NCBI GenBank assembly: GCA_017654935.2
Contig: CM065712.1
Location: forward strand, 27,768,459-27,832,458
Reading direction: 5' to 3'
DNA from: Phymorhynchus buccinoides
Taxonomy: Eukaryota; Mollusca; Gastropoda; Neogastropoda; Raphitomidae
Length of the DNA: 64,000 nucleotides
Shown here: piece by piece, positions 49,300-63,410 of the stretch
How the letters are laid out: each line of letters starts with the position of its first letter
Position numbering within the stretch: the first letter of the stretch is position 1
Made by a program: the position numbers and the translations under genes
Notes under the pieces: generated by a model
The model's database searches: none
What the model was told of the DNA's origin: nothing
What the model saw: the letters and a program-made list of their open reading frames with translations, nothing else

Positions 49300-49445
49300 T
49301 TAAAGTGTGTGGATGCCCACGTGGCGGGGTAATCAAAAACGGTCACACAGGTAATGTTCTCAACCCTAGTTGGGGCATTTGTACAATAATCGATTGCATC
49401 GACTGTTCGGATGATCCCTGGAGTCTTTAAGCCAGGGAACGAAAA
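49300..49445 (-). pseudogene. Unidentified protein module, best-preserved copy (A-4)
   Basis: The minus-strand frame is open across the module: FPGLKTPGIIRTVDAI, a short spacer, then ENITCVTVFDYPATWAST. It sits at the C-terminal end of a 185-codon frame (49841-49284) whose upstream part reads through the repeated CATCAGG words and is probably not coding. Copy B has the same frame at 62063-62207. The function is unknown to me. Confidence 0.5.
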
Positions 49446-49686
49446 GAAACAACAAACAAACATTTCCTGATGAAAACCCATACATGACAGTTTTTTTATC
49501 ATGTACAAAAAAACCACGTCCTGATGAAAACATGCACAGGTCTGTTTTTCTACAGAAAATAGAGAACAGAAAAACAAAACCACTATCAAACAATTCCATA
49601 GAGCACTAGATTGAAACACTAGCTTTTCAAGCTGAGTCTTTGCAAACAAACAAAAAGCTTTAGCGTACAGCCCACCCAAAGGTGCC

Positions 49687-49856
49687 ATAATTTTCGGACT
49701 AAGTGTAGTACAAGCACACACGCCTCCAAAATTATACCCAAATTTCAGATTTTTTTTTAATAATGTTCTTACTATTTTATTAATCATTTTATAAGGCTTA
49801 TGGGACCGAGTCTGTGTAAAAAGTATTGCCTTATAGTCCAAAAACTATGGTACACA
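49687..49856. mobile_element. ~170 bp MITE of the TACCRTA/GGACTATAAGGC family (copy A)
   Basis: CCATAATTTTCGGACTA at the left faces CCTTATAGTCCAAAAACTAT at the right. Internal TTCTTACTATTTTATTAATC and TATAAGGCTTATG match the inner part of 45869-46322. The copy B equivalent is at about 62448-62612. Confidence 0.5.
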
Positions 49857-50177
49857 CTTAACCAACCACCCAATAGAGTTATTTCGAATGCACTGAAGTG
49901 ATGGAGTCCATTAACACATTCACATATTTTAACTTAGTTCCTAAAGATGAATCTTAACTGACCAATTTTAAACACATGGCAGAATGTCCGAAGGCTACAG
50001 TGTTTCTTATGTATTCATTAAATGAACTTTTTTGAACAGGGGGGAAAACCACAATTCATTATTCATTTCAGATGTGCACAAGGCACTGTTTTTGTCAGTT
50101 CACTCACGCTGTCTTTGTACATGTCAGATTAGAAAGAAACAAAAAGATGAACTGAGAGGCCAATGTGTAGTTTGCTA

Positions 50178-50677
50178 NNNNNNNNNNNNNNNNNNNNNNN
50201 NNNNNNNNNNNNNNNNNNNNNNNNNNNNNNNNNNNNNNNNNNNNNNNNNNNNNNNNNNNNNNNNNNNNNNNNNNNNNNNNNNNNNNNNNNNNNNNNNNNN
50301 NNNNNNNNNNNNNNNNNNNNNNNNNNNNNNNNNNNNNNNNNNNNNNNNNNNNNNNNNNNNNNNNNNNNNNNNNNNNNNNNNNNNNNNNNNNNNNNNNNNN
50401 NNNNNNNNNNNNNNNNNNNNNNNNNNNNNNNNNNNNNNNNNNNNNNNNNNNNNNNNNNNNNNNNNNNNNNNNNNNNNNNNNNNNNNNNNNNNNNNNNNNN
50501 NNNNNNNNNNNNNNNNNNNNNNNNNNNNNNNNNNNNNNNNNNNNNNNNNNNNNNNNNNNNNNNNNNNNNNNNNNNNNNNNNNNNNNNNNNNNNNNNNNNN
50601 NNNNNNNNNNNNNNNNNNNNNNNNNNNNNNNNNNNNNNNNNNNNNNNNNNNNNNNNNNNNNNNNNNNNNNNNNNNNN
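50178..50677. other. Assembly gap (500 N) between copies A and B
   Basis: There are exactly 500 N. Copy A ends at GTGTAGTTTGCTA, and copy B continues past the same word at about 62936. Copy B starts just after the gap at a word found at 37255 and 38376. The gap therefore falls at the junction of the duplication. Confidence 0.99.
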
Positions 50678-51172
50678 CCACTCTACACTACGCGCGCACA
50701 CCCACACCCACACCCACAAAGAACGGACGGACAGAGAAACGCGCAGTCCTCGTTCCCATTCTAATGGACTCCCGCTCTTAATGTACTCTCTCTCTCTCTC
50801 TCTCAACTGAGAACAAACAAGGGATGAGGAGGGGAGGAGTGGGATCGGGTGGGGTGGTGTTTAGGAGCGGGGGCGTCTCGATTGGCCTTTTCCCATTTGG
50901 CCCTTTGTAGACTAACAAAAACAAAGAAATAAAATGGGAGTGCCGTTTCGTCCTTTCATTCCCCATAAATCATACTCTAGGTTTAACCGAGGCGTGGTTA
51001 CTGCTACACTTATCTGTATTGTTAAACATTCGGGACTTTACTGGTGTTGCACCGCCTCCAGTATTGTTCCCACCATCTTTGTATCTTCAAATGTACCATA
51101 TGTGTCTGTTCCAGACCGAGAGGACGTAAAACACCATTTTTCGTTTCGTCCTTTCCTTTCCTTTCCAAAGAC

Positions 51173-51436
<264 letters not shown>

Positions 51437-51640
51437 ATAATACCAGTCTCTCTTTGTTTTTTGTGTGGCGTTGCATGTTGGTGTGTTTTGTTTCTCGCTC
51501 TCACTCTACTAAAACAAAAAAAGACTAATGTAAGGATGCATTACTTTCTTTTACTTTTTTTTTAATAAATATTTTTGTATCAGACATTTCATTAGATTCG
51601 TGTATGAGTACAATGAGCGAAAATAGTCAAAATATTTTTT

Positions 51641-54600
51641 AGACACATAGAGATGGGACACATAGAGTGTACGGGGACCCTTTAGATAGAGACGGGGACA
51701 CATAGAGACAAAACAAGGGACACATAGAGACAGGGGCACACATAGAATCATGTCTCACACATAGAGACGGGACACATAGAGACGGGGACACATAGAGACG
51801 GGGACACATAGAGACGGGGACACATAGAGACGGGGACACACATAGAGACGGGGACACATAGAGACGGGGGACACATAGAGACGGGGACACATAGAGACGG
51901 GGACACATAGAGACAAGGGACACATAGAGACAAGGGACACATAGAGATGGGGACACATAGAGACAGGGGACACATAGAGACGGGGAACATATAGAGACGG
52001 GGACACATAGAGACAGGGGACATATAGAGACGGGGACACATAGAGACGGGGGACACATAGAGACGGGGACACATAGAGACGGGGACACATAGAGACGGGG
52101 GACACATAGAGACGGGGGACACATAGAGACGGGGACACATAGAGACGGGGACACATAGAGACGGGGACACATAGAGACGGGGACACATAGAGACGGGGAC
52201 ACATAGAGACGGGGACACATAGAGACGGGGACACATAGAGACGGGGACACATAGAGACGGGGACACATAGAGACGGGGACACATAGAGACGGGGGACACA
52301 TAGAGACGGGGACACATAGAGACGGGGACACATAAGACGGGGGACACATAGAGACGGGGACACATAGAGACGGGGACACATAGAGACGGGGACACATAGA
52401 GATAGGGGGCACATAGAGACGGGGACACATAGAGACGGGGACGGGGACACATAGAGACGGGGACACATAGAGACGGGGACACATAGAGACGGGGACACAT
52501 AGAGACGGGGACACATAGAGACGGGGACACAATAGAGACGGGGACACATAGAGACGGGGGACACATAGAGACGGGGACACATAGAGACGGGGACACATAG
52601 AGATGGGGACACATAGAGACGGGGACACATAGAGACGGGGACACATAGAGACGGGGACACATAGAGACGGGGACACATAGAGACGGGGGACACATAGAGA
52701 CGGGGACACATAGAGACGGGGACACATAGAGACGGGGACACATAGAGACGGGGACACATAGGAGAGACGGGGACACATAGAGACGGGGACACATAGAGAC
52801 GGGGGAACACATAGAGACGGGGACACATAGAGACGGGGACACATAGAGACGGGGACACATAGAGACGGGGACACATAGAGACGGGGGACACATAGAGACG
52901 GGGACACATAGAGACGGGGACACATAGAGACGGGGACACATAGAGACGGGGACACATAGAGACGGGGACACATAGAGACGGGGACACATAGAGACGGGGG
53001 ACACATAGAGACGGGGACACATAGAGACGGGGACACATAGAGACAGGGGACACATAGAGACGGGGACACATAGAGACGGGGACACATAGAGACGGGGACA
53101 CATAGAGACGGGGACACATAGAGACGGGGACACATAGAGACGGGGACACATAGAGACGGGGACACATAGAGACGGGGACACATAGAGACGGGGAACATAG
53201 GGGGGACACATAGAGACGGGGACACATAGAGACGGGGACACATAGAGACGGTGGACACATAGAGACGGGGACACATAGAGACGGGGACACATAGAGACGG
53301 GACACATAGAGACGGGGACACATAGAGACGGGGACACATAGAGACGGGGACACATAGAGACGGGGACACATAGAGACGGGGACACATAGAGACGGGGACA
53401 CATAGAGACGGGGGACACATAGAGATGGGGACACATAGAGACGGGGACACATAGAGACGGGGACACATAGAGACGGGGACACATAGAGACGGGGACACAT
53501 AGAGATAGGGGACACATAGAGACGGGGACACATAGAGACGGGGGACACATAGAGACGGGGACACATAGAGACGGGGACACATAGAGACGGGGACACATAG
53601 AGACGGGGACACATAGAGACGGGGACACATAGAGACGGGGACACATAGAGGACGGGGACACATAAAGACGGGGGACACATAGAGACGGGGACATATAGAG
53701 ACGAGGACACATAGAGATAGGGACACATAGAGACGGGGACACATAGAGACGGGGACACATAGAGATGGGGACACATAGAGACGGGGACACATAGAGATGG
53801 AGGACGGGGACATATAAAGACGGGGACACATAGAAACGGGGACACATAGAGACGGGGACACATAGAGACGGGGACACATAGAGATGGGGGAACATAGAGA
53901 CGGGGACACATAGAGACGGGGACACATATAGACGGGGACACATAGAGACGGGGACACATAGAGACGGGGACACATAGAGACGGGGACACATAGAGACGGG
54001 GACACATAGAGACGGGGACACATAGAGACGGGGACACATAGAGACGGGGACACATAGAGACGGGGACACATAGAGACTGGGACACATAGAGACGGGGACA
54101 CATAGAGATATGGGGACACATAGAGACGGGGACACATAGAGACGGGGGACGGGGACACATAGAGACGGGGACACATAGAGACGGGGACACATAGAGATAG
54201 GGGACACATAGAGACGGGGACACATAGAGACGGGGACACATAGAGACGGGGAGGGGGACACATAGAGACGGGGACACATAGACACATAGAGACGGGGACA
54301 CATAGAGACGGGGACACATAGAGACGGGGACACATAGAGACGGGGACACATAGAGACGAAATTGGGGACACATAGAGACGGGGACACATAGAGACGGGGA
54401 CACATAGAGACGGGGACACATAGAGACGGGGACACATAGAGACGGGGACACATAGAGACGGGGACACATAGAGACGGGACACATAGAGACGGGGACATAG
54501 AGACGGGGACACATATAGAGACGGGGACACATAGAGACGGGGACATATAGAGACGGGGACACATAGAGACGGGGACACATAGAGACGGGGACACATAGAG

Positions 54601-56371
54601 ACGGGGACACATAGAGACGGGGACACATAGAGACGGGACACATAGAGACGGGGACACATAGAGACGGGGACACATAGAGACGGGGGACAAATAGAGACGG
54701 GGACACATAGAGACGGGGACACATAGAGACGTGGACACATAGAGACGGGGACACATAGAGACGGGGACACATGGAGACGGGGACACATAGAGATGGGGGA
54801 CACATAGAGACGGGGACACATAGAGACGGGGACACATAGAGACGGGGACACATAGATATAGGGGACACATAGAGACGGGGGACACATAGAGACGGGGACA
54901 CATAGAGACGGGGACACATAGAGACGGGGACACATAGAGACGGGGACACATAGAGACGGGGACACATAGAGATGGGGGAACATAGAGACGGGGACAAATA
55001 GAGACGGGGACACATAGAGAAGGGGACACATAGAGACGGGGACACATAGAGACGGGGACACATAGAGACGGGGGCACATAGAGACGGGGACACATAGAGA
55101 CGGAGGAACATAGAGACGGGGACACATAGAGACGGGGACACATAGAGACGGGGACACATAGAGATGGGGACACATAGAGACAGGGACACATAGAGACGGG
55201 GACACATAGAGACGGGAACACATAGAGACGGGGACACATAGAGATAGGGACACATAGAGACGGGGACACATAGAGACGGGGACACATAGACACGGGGACA
55301 CATAGAGACGGGGACACATAGAGACGGGGACACATAGAGACGGGGACACATAGAGACGGGGGACACATAGAGATAGGGGACACATAGAGATGGGGACACA
55401 TAGAGACGGGGACACATAGAGACGGGGACACATAGAGACGGGGACACATAGAGACGGGGACACATAGAGACGGGGACACATAGAGACGGGGACACATAGA
55501 GATATGGGAACATAGAGATGGGGTTACATAGACACGGGGACACATAGAGACGGGGACACATAGAGACGGGAACGCATAGAGACGGGGACGCATACAGACG
55601 TGGACACATAGAGACGGGGACACATAGAGACGGGGGAACACACAGAGACGGGGACACATAGAGACGGGGACTCATAGAGACGGGGACACATAGAGACGGG
55701 GACACATAGAGACGGGGACACACAGAGACGGGGACACATAGAGACGGGGACACATAGAGACGGGGACACATAGATACGGGGACACATAGAGACGGGGACA
55801 CATAGAGACGGGGACACATAGAGACGGGGACACATAGAGACGGGAACGCATAGAGACGGGGACACATAGAGACGGGGACACATAGAGACGGGGACACATA
55901 GAGACGGGGACACCTAGAGACGGGGGACACCTAGAGACGGGGACACATAGAGATGGGCACATATAGACGGGGACAAATAGAGACAGGGGCACATAGAGAC
56001 AGGCACACATAGAGACAGGGACACCTAGAGACGGGGACACATCGAGACGGGGGCATATAGAGACGGGGACACATAGAGACAGGTACACATATAGATGGAG
56101 ACACCTAGAGACGGGGACACCTAGAGACGGGGACACATAGAGATGGAGACACATAGAGACGGGGGTATATAGAGACGGGACATATAGAGACAGGCACACA
56201 TGGAGATGGGGGCACATAGAGACGGGGACATATAGAGACAGGTACACATAGAGACGGGGACACATAGAGACAAGTACATATAGAGACGGGGACATACAGA
56301 GACAGGTACACATAGAGGTACACATAGAGACAGGTACATATAGAGACAGGGACACATAGAGACGGGGACAT
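51641..56371. repeat. 16 bp minisatellite, copy B, about 296 units
   Basis: It has the same GGGGACACATAGAGAC unit as copy A. The last ~400 bp (55960-56371) share many of the unusual variant units of 42890-43323 in the same order. The left part has many single-base slips (GGGGG, missing G, partial units such as GACGGGGACGGGG) that copy A lacks. Minus-strand frames of up to 1,391 codons are artefacts. Confidence 0.99.
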
Positions 56372-56629
56372 AAAAATGGAAACGAATTTAAAATAATAAA
56401 ATTGCTGTCCACTCTTATTCTGGCCCGTGCAGTGGCGTTGCTCCCACGCCGCTCATTCCGAATCCCAACTCGCAGCCACACCTCCGGCTTGTTCAGGTCG
56501 CAGAATCCGAAACCAGCAGTCCAAGGGGAGCGAATCTAAGTTAGTCCGTCAGGGACGGGGGCACAGTAATACGTTAACCAAACGCCCCACTCGCGCAAAG
56601 GATCGTGGAGAAAAAGAAGAAGTCTACAG

Positions 56630-56957
56630 TTAATACCAACCTCCATCAGTCTGTCACTGTCACCGTTCTGTGTCTGTCGTAGTGATACCAACCTCCATTA
56701 GTATGGATCAGTCTGTCACTGTCACCGTTCTGTGTCTGTCGTAGTGATACCAACCTCCATTAGTATGGATCAGTCTGTCACTTTCACCGTTCTGTGTCTG
56801 TCGTAGTGATACCAACCTCCATTAGTATGGAGCAGTCTGTCACTTTCACCGTTCTGTGTCTGTCGTAGTGATACCAACCTCCATTAGTATGGAGCAGTCT
56901 GTCACTTTCACCGTTCTGTGTCTGTCGTAGTGATACCAACCTCCATTAGGAATCGTA
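56630..56957. repeat. 62 bp minisatellite (copy B), about 5 units
   Basis: It has the same unit as 43578-44012. The array ends abruptly (CCTCCATTAG joined to GAATCGTACCCCCCTCC) where copy A continues with unique sequence and a CA tract. Confidence 0.95.
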
Positions 56958-58297
56958 CCCCCCTCCGATGTGTGTAATATTTACACCTACCCTGTGAGGT
57001 GGATACATAGCTAAGTATATCAGAGCAAGTTTAAGGAATTATGTTATAACATTTTTTAGGAAGGATAAGGATACCCTGTTGAAAGCATTGAAAAGTGTAA
57101 ATGTAATCTAAGGCTTACTTTTTGTTACAGGTTTTTGACCATCAGTGTGAGGTATTATTCATCAATGAATATTCATGAGGCTACAGGAAGTACCTCACAA
57201 TGATGGTAAAAAAACCTTGTTATGTTCTTTTGTTAAAAGATACTTGTGTGTACATTTTAAATCTTATTATAGGCCTGATTGCTAGTGATAACTTAGATTA
57301 CTGGTGGTATTTTTGACATAGACCTGTATCATATTGTTATCTGTATGAAGGATGTCTTAAATGAATAGACTTGAAAGCTGAAATTATACTGCTCTTCCAT
57401 GTTGTGTAAATATACTATATTTCGAGGGTAATAGAATAAACAAATAAGTCAAGCTTTTTTTCCATCCAGCCTAGCCCTCTTAAAAAACAAATACCAGTAA
57501 AAAAAAAAAAAAGGAACAAACTAAACGCACACACCCCAAATTTAACACAAAAAATGATTTTCTCGCTATTTTCTTACAATAAAAACTATTCACATTATAA
57601 GGCATTCACATTTATCAGTCTGCAAAAGAAAAAAAGTATCGCCTTATAGTTCATAAAATATGGTGCACATAGTGAGTGTTATTAACTTGTGGCGGTGCCA
57701 TAGCTGATGAGGTTTAACCGATGCGTGGTCACCGCTACAGCTACTGCATTAATTTTAAAAAAATCGAGACTTTACTGGTTTCGTACTGCCTCCGGGCATT
57801 GCCTCCAGTATTGTTCCCACCATATTTGTATTTACAAATGTCCCATATGTGTCTGATTCAGACCAAGAGGACGTAAAACTCCATTTGGGTCGTCGTGCAC
57901 ATAGTGAGGTGCAACTTGCACGACTTTCCCGGTAGTAGCTGGATGCCTTAAGCCTCAATTTGGTGAGCTGGATGACCCTACCCTTCACATGTTTATCCCA
58001 ATGAGGATATTGTGGGGGTTGGGGGTTTCTTTTGTATAAAGAGATCTCTCATATTCTGGAAGTCCTGTGCTTCAACTCCCTCTTATACATCACACTCTTT
58101 GACTGCCTTTTTCTTACTGTGATTTACTATCTTTCTGCTCTACTGGTTCTTTTTTCTGTTTTTATTTACAAAAGTTTCCTCTATACAAACAAGAACATGC
58201 TGGGTTCAGATACATAACAAGATTATGCGCAGGAAGGTATCTGAGCAAGTGAAGAAAGGGACACAATTTAATAGTAAAAAATAATACAAAGTCAAAG

Positions 58298-58441
58298 TCA
58301 AACCTCTATTTTAAGACCTCCAAAAAGTCGGGATCTTATAACGGAGGTCATCTTAATAGGAATAAGTCAACAACCACTCCTGAAAAAACAGTTTTAAATG
58401 AGAAGTGGTCCTTTAACGGAGGGTTTTTAATGGAGGTTTGA
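58298..58441. mobile_element. ~144 bp pogo-like MITE (copy B)
   Basis: This is the counterpart of 45582-45725, with the same ends and essentially the same sequence. Confidence 0.5.
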
Positions 58442-58809
58442 ATGCACACACAAACAACCCACTCATACAGTCATACGGTGCAGCAGCTCACATGAATCAA
58501 ACAAGTGTGCATTCATTTCAACAGTATTTATTAAATAATATATGAATGCACTTCAGGTTTTCTTTTAAAAAAACAATAGCATAATACCGTATTTTCAAGA
58601 CTATCAGGCACACCTTTGTATAAGGCGCATTCCCCCAATTTTAGATTACTATATTTTCTTACTATTCTATTAGTCACATTATAAGGCTGTGTCAGACCAA
58701 TTGACATAAGCTAGAACACCAAGGCTACATCAAAATGTTGTTAATGCTATGCATAGTTATGTGGGAATTGTCTTTAGCCATGGCAAGCTCCTAGCATAAC
58801 ACCATCAGT

Positions 58810-58985
58810 CTCCAAAGTCGGAGTCGGATGTGCTGCCCACGTGGCGGTGTTAATCTGCCCACGTGGCAAGAAAATCAAAACCGGTCACACACGTAATATT
58901 CTCATCCCTAGTTACAGCATTTGTATAATAGATAATTGCGTCAGCTGTTGTCATGATCCCTGGAGTCTTTAAGCCAGGGAACGAA
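58810..58985 (-). pseudogene. Unidentified protein module, copy B-1
   Basis: This is the counterpart of 46085-46258, with a local duplication of the CTGCCCACGTGGC word (near 58836 and 58856). Further copies in B lie at 59203-59345, 61315-61475 and 62063-62207. Confidence 0.45.
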
Positions 58986-59347
58986 AACAACAACATAAGG
59001 TGCAGGGGTCTGAGTCTGGGGGAAAATTATCCCTTATAGTCCGAAAATTACGGTACATGCCCATTATAAAAATTTAAAAAAACAATCTTAACGTTTGCAT
59101 GCTAGTAGCAATAAACACATGTCAACTGCACTCAGGACTTTTAGAGAGTGATATCTACAAACTCAATTATATATTATTTTTTTATATATCAATCCAAAAT
59201 TCTCCAAAGTGGGAGTGTGGCTGCCCACGTGGCGAGTTTAATCAAAAACGGTAACCATCTCTAGTTGGGGCATTTGAATGAAACAGAAACACCCGAAGGT
59301 GCTGTTGCCGAGATGATCCCTGGAGTCTTTAAGCCAGGGAACGAAAA

Positions 59348-59494
59348 CAAACTTGTGATCTACTTCATACTTACATTCCATCTCGAATTCTCATGAATTA
59401 AAACGAAACGGCGAGAGATCCTTTTCTTTTCATGGCTACTTGGAACAAACTCCCTCTGTCTCTCAGACATTCCAACTCCCTGGTTTTTTCAACA
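59348..59494 (+). mobile_element. LINE C-terminal fragment inserted only in copy B
   Basis: About 147 bp interrupt sequence that is continuous in copy A near 46622. One plus-strand frame reads FMATWNKLPLSLRHSNSL, which fits the W-N-x-L-P ... R-x-S-x-S-L ending of LINE reverse-transcriptase proteins. A stop lies upstream and the fragment is too short for a clade call. Confidence 0.6.
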
Positions 59495-59828
59495 TAAAGT
59501 GGAGGGGTCTGAGTCTGGGGGAAAATTATCCCTTATACTTATAGTCCGAAAATTACGGTACATGCCCATTATAAAAATATAAAACAATCTTAACGTTTGC
59601 ATGCTACATGTAGCAATAAACACATGTCAACTGCACTCAGGACTTTTGGAGAGTGATATCTACAAACTCAATTATATATTATTTTTTTTTATATATCAAC
59701 ATTTCTATTTTTTTATTCAAATAACCATGTGATAAGTCAATGTGTATTAGGTCATAACACAGAAAACCAACTATCACCATACTCTGAAATGAACTTTGGG
59801 AAGAATAAACTTAAAGTTGTACACAAAT

Positions 59829-59871
59829 GTGATGCAGCACAGGAAAACAAGGCTAAAGTCGGGCAGCCACA

Positions 59872-59902
<31 letters not shown>

Positions 59903-60057
59903 TTTGATTGATTGAAAATTTGTTAAAAATAAACTATTAGAGATAGATGAATTCTGTTTTTTGCCTGTTAATCTGTTGTCTCTGGCCTTTCTGAAAATAT
60001 GAACAAGTCAAAAGTGATCATTTACGACATTAGCCTTGTTTTCCTGTGCTGCATCAC
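59829..60057. mobile_element. 229 bp MITE (copy B)
   Basis: This is the counterpart of 46993-47225 with the same GTGATGCAGC ends. The matching empty site lies near 61815. Confidence 0.88.
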
Positions 60058-62936
60058 AAATTACTAATCTTTCAAATGTTCACAAAAATTATAAACAATC
60101 GATAGAAACTGAAAAGATCAGAACATTTGAACATTGGCATTGCTGATCAAATTATAAACAAAGTTCGTAATCAATCAAGTATGATTGAATAAATCAAATA
60201 AAAATGATAATGAATGAATGTTCAGTTTCCATACATGAATTTTCAGTTCACCAAGTTTTCTTGCTCTTAAGTGTTCACCTAGCATCAAACCTTCTCACCA
60301 TAAAAGAGGATGTTCAATATGAAAAAAATCATTTGCTGATGAAAAGCCCACACAATACTAAGTTTTTCTTTTTATGGAAAACCCTCAACAAACGTACAAA
60401 ATTATTTCCTGATGAAAACCCACACTGGACAGTTTTTTTCTTAATGTAGAAAAAAACAAAACATCTCCTGATGAAAACACACACAGCTCTCTGTTCTACA
60501 GACAAGGAAATAAAGAAAAACCAAACAACTAAACAAAATCAAACAATTCCACAGAGCATTAGCTTGCCAAGGAAATGCTTTGCCAAACAAAAAAGCTTTA
60601 GTGTACAGGCCACCCAAGACTAAGGTACATACTTAAGGACTTACAAGACGTATTTTGGAGACACCTTCTTCTGCGTTCCTCGGCCATATGGCCATAAGGG
60701 AAAACATAATTATGTGTCCCTTTTCCACTTTTTGCTGGGCTTCGCTCCATGCAGCCGATTCATTCTGGTTTTGGAGGAACTCAAAGAAGAAAAAAATTGA
60801 CGATCTTTGGAAACAAAAAGCAGGAAAATGGGCCAATAACTTTCTGACTTATTGAATAAGTCAAATAGATACAGTAGTAGATGACAAAAAAAAAGAGAAG
60901 AAAGCAGTCAAAGAGAGCGACATATTAAAGGAAATTACAAGCACAGAACTTCCAGAAGGTGAGGGAACAATTTGTACAAAAGACTCCAGGTGTCCCCATG
61001 GGATAGACTTGTAGAGGGTGGGGTCGTCCAACTCCCCGAATGGAGGCATGAGGCATTCACCCATTGCCAGTGAAATACACCAAACTGATGAAGAATACTT
61101 ACGAAGAAAGAAGCGGCTAGTCATGGACAGATACTTTATACAAAATTAAAAAAACATTCATATATATATAATACAGTTAAGTAGTGCCTTGGCATAAGGC
61201 TGTGCCAGAACACCAAGGCTACATCAAAATGTTGTTATGCTATGCATAGTTATGCAGAGATTGTCTTTAGCTATGGCAAGCTCCTAGCATAACATCAATC
61301 CAAAATTCTCCAAAGTGGGAGTGTGGCTGCCCACGTGGCGAGTTTAATAAAATAAAAAAAAAACGGTCACACATGTAATGTTCTCATCTCTAGTTGGGGC
61401 ATTTGAATGAAGCAGAAACACCCGAAGGTGCTGTTGCCGAGATGATCCCTGGAGTCTTTAAGCCAGGGAACGAAAACAACAACATAAAGTGCAGGGGTCT
61501 GAGTCTGGGGGAAAATTATCCCTTATACTTATAGTCCGAAAATTACGGTACATGCCCATTATAAAAATATAAAACAATCTTAACGTTTGCATGCTACATG
61601 TAGCAATAAACACATGTCAACTGCACTCAGGACTTTTGGAGAGTGATATCTACAAACTCAATTATATATATTTTTTTTTTATATATCAACATTTCTATTT
61701 TTTTCTTCAAATAACCATGTGATAAGTCAATGTGTATTAGGTCATAACACAGAAAACCAACTATCACCATACTCTGAAATGAACTTTGGGAAGAATAAAC
61801 TTAAAGTTGTACACAAATTACTAAACTTTCAAATGTTCACAAAAATTATAAACAATCGATAGAAACTGAAAAGATCAGAACATTTGAACATTGGCATTGC
61901 TGATCAAATTATAAACAAAGTTCGTAATCAATCAAGTATGATTGAATAAATCAAATAAAAATAATAATGAATGTTCAAAGTTTCCATACATACATTTTCA
62001 GTTCACCAAGTTTTCTTGCTCTTTTGTGTTCACCTAGCATCAAAGTATTCAAACCTTCCCACCTTTAAAGTGTGTGGATGCCCACGTAGCAAGGTAATCA
62101 AAAACGGTCACACAGGTAATGTTCTCAACCCTAGTTGGGGCATTTGTACAATAATCGATTGCATCGACTGTTCGGATGATCCCTGGAGTCTTTAAGCCAG
62201 GGAACGAAAAGAAACAACAAACAAACATTTCCTGATGAAAACCCATACATGACAGTTTTTTTATCATGTACAAAAAAACCACGTCCTGATGAAAACATGC
62301 ACAGGTCTGTTTTTCTACAGAAAATAGAGAACAGAAAAACAAAACCACTATCAAACAATTCCATAGAGCACTAGATTGAAACACTAGCTTTTCAAGCTGA
62401 GTCTTTGCAAACAAACAAAAAGCTTTAGCGTACAGCCCACCCAAAGGTGCCATAATTTTCGGACTAAAGTGTAAAGCACACACCCTCAAATTATACCCAA
62501 ATTTCAGATTTTTTAAAATAATGTTCTTACTATTTTATTAATCATTTTATAAGGCTTATGGGACCGAGTCTGTGTAAAAAGTATTGCCTTATAGTCCAAA
62601 AACTATGGTACACACTTAACCAACCACCCAATAGAGTTATTTCGAATGCACTGAAGTGATGGAGTCCATTAACACATTCACATATTTTAACTTAGTTCCT
62701 AAAGATGAATCTTAACTGACCAATTTTAAACACATGGCAGAATGTCCGAAGGCTACAGTGTTTCTTATGTATTCATTAAATGAACTTTTTTGAACAGGGG
62801 GAAAACCACAATTCATTATTCATTTCAGATGTGCACAAGGCACTGTTTTTGTCAGTTCACTCACGCTGTCTTTGTACATGTCAGATTAGAAAGAAACAAA
62901 GATGAACTGATGAGCCAATGTGTAGTTTGCTAGAAT

Positions 62937-63410
62937 TGCCCTATCACCTATGCCTTGAAATAGCATGTAAAATTAAAGACAACAAAAATGAATAAAAACT
63001 CTGCTGCTTACTTTTAAATGTACACTTATTATTATTATTATTAAGATAGCATCTAAATGCATAGATAACTGGAGCGTGAAGTGCAAGATCAACCAGTTGT
63101 GCGGCAGCAGATTTGGCTACAAAGACCTTGACCTTTGACCCTTTCCGAACTTGGCCAAGATAACCTACATACCTAGCCGCATGTAAAATTTGAGCCAGTC
63201 ATATACATAGCCAGTAGGAACAAACAGATCTGCAAAACCATCCAACTTTCACTTTGGTGAACTCAGCTGCTTTCATGTACACTAAGGGATTAAACTGTAA
63301 ATAGATCTCTGAAAGGCAATAGCCAAGAAGTTAGATTTGTGTTCAAATACTTGAAAGAGGAAGCTGAAAATCTGTATTTCCCTCATTTGAGATCCTCTTT
63401 CTCAGTCTAA
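62937..63410. other. Presumed 3' flank of the downstream minus-strand gene
   Basis: No coding frame was recognised. It includes an ATT run at about 63028-63043. It may contain the 3' UTR of the gene that ends at 63411, but no polyadenylation site could be fixed. Confidence 0.35.
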
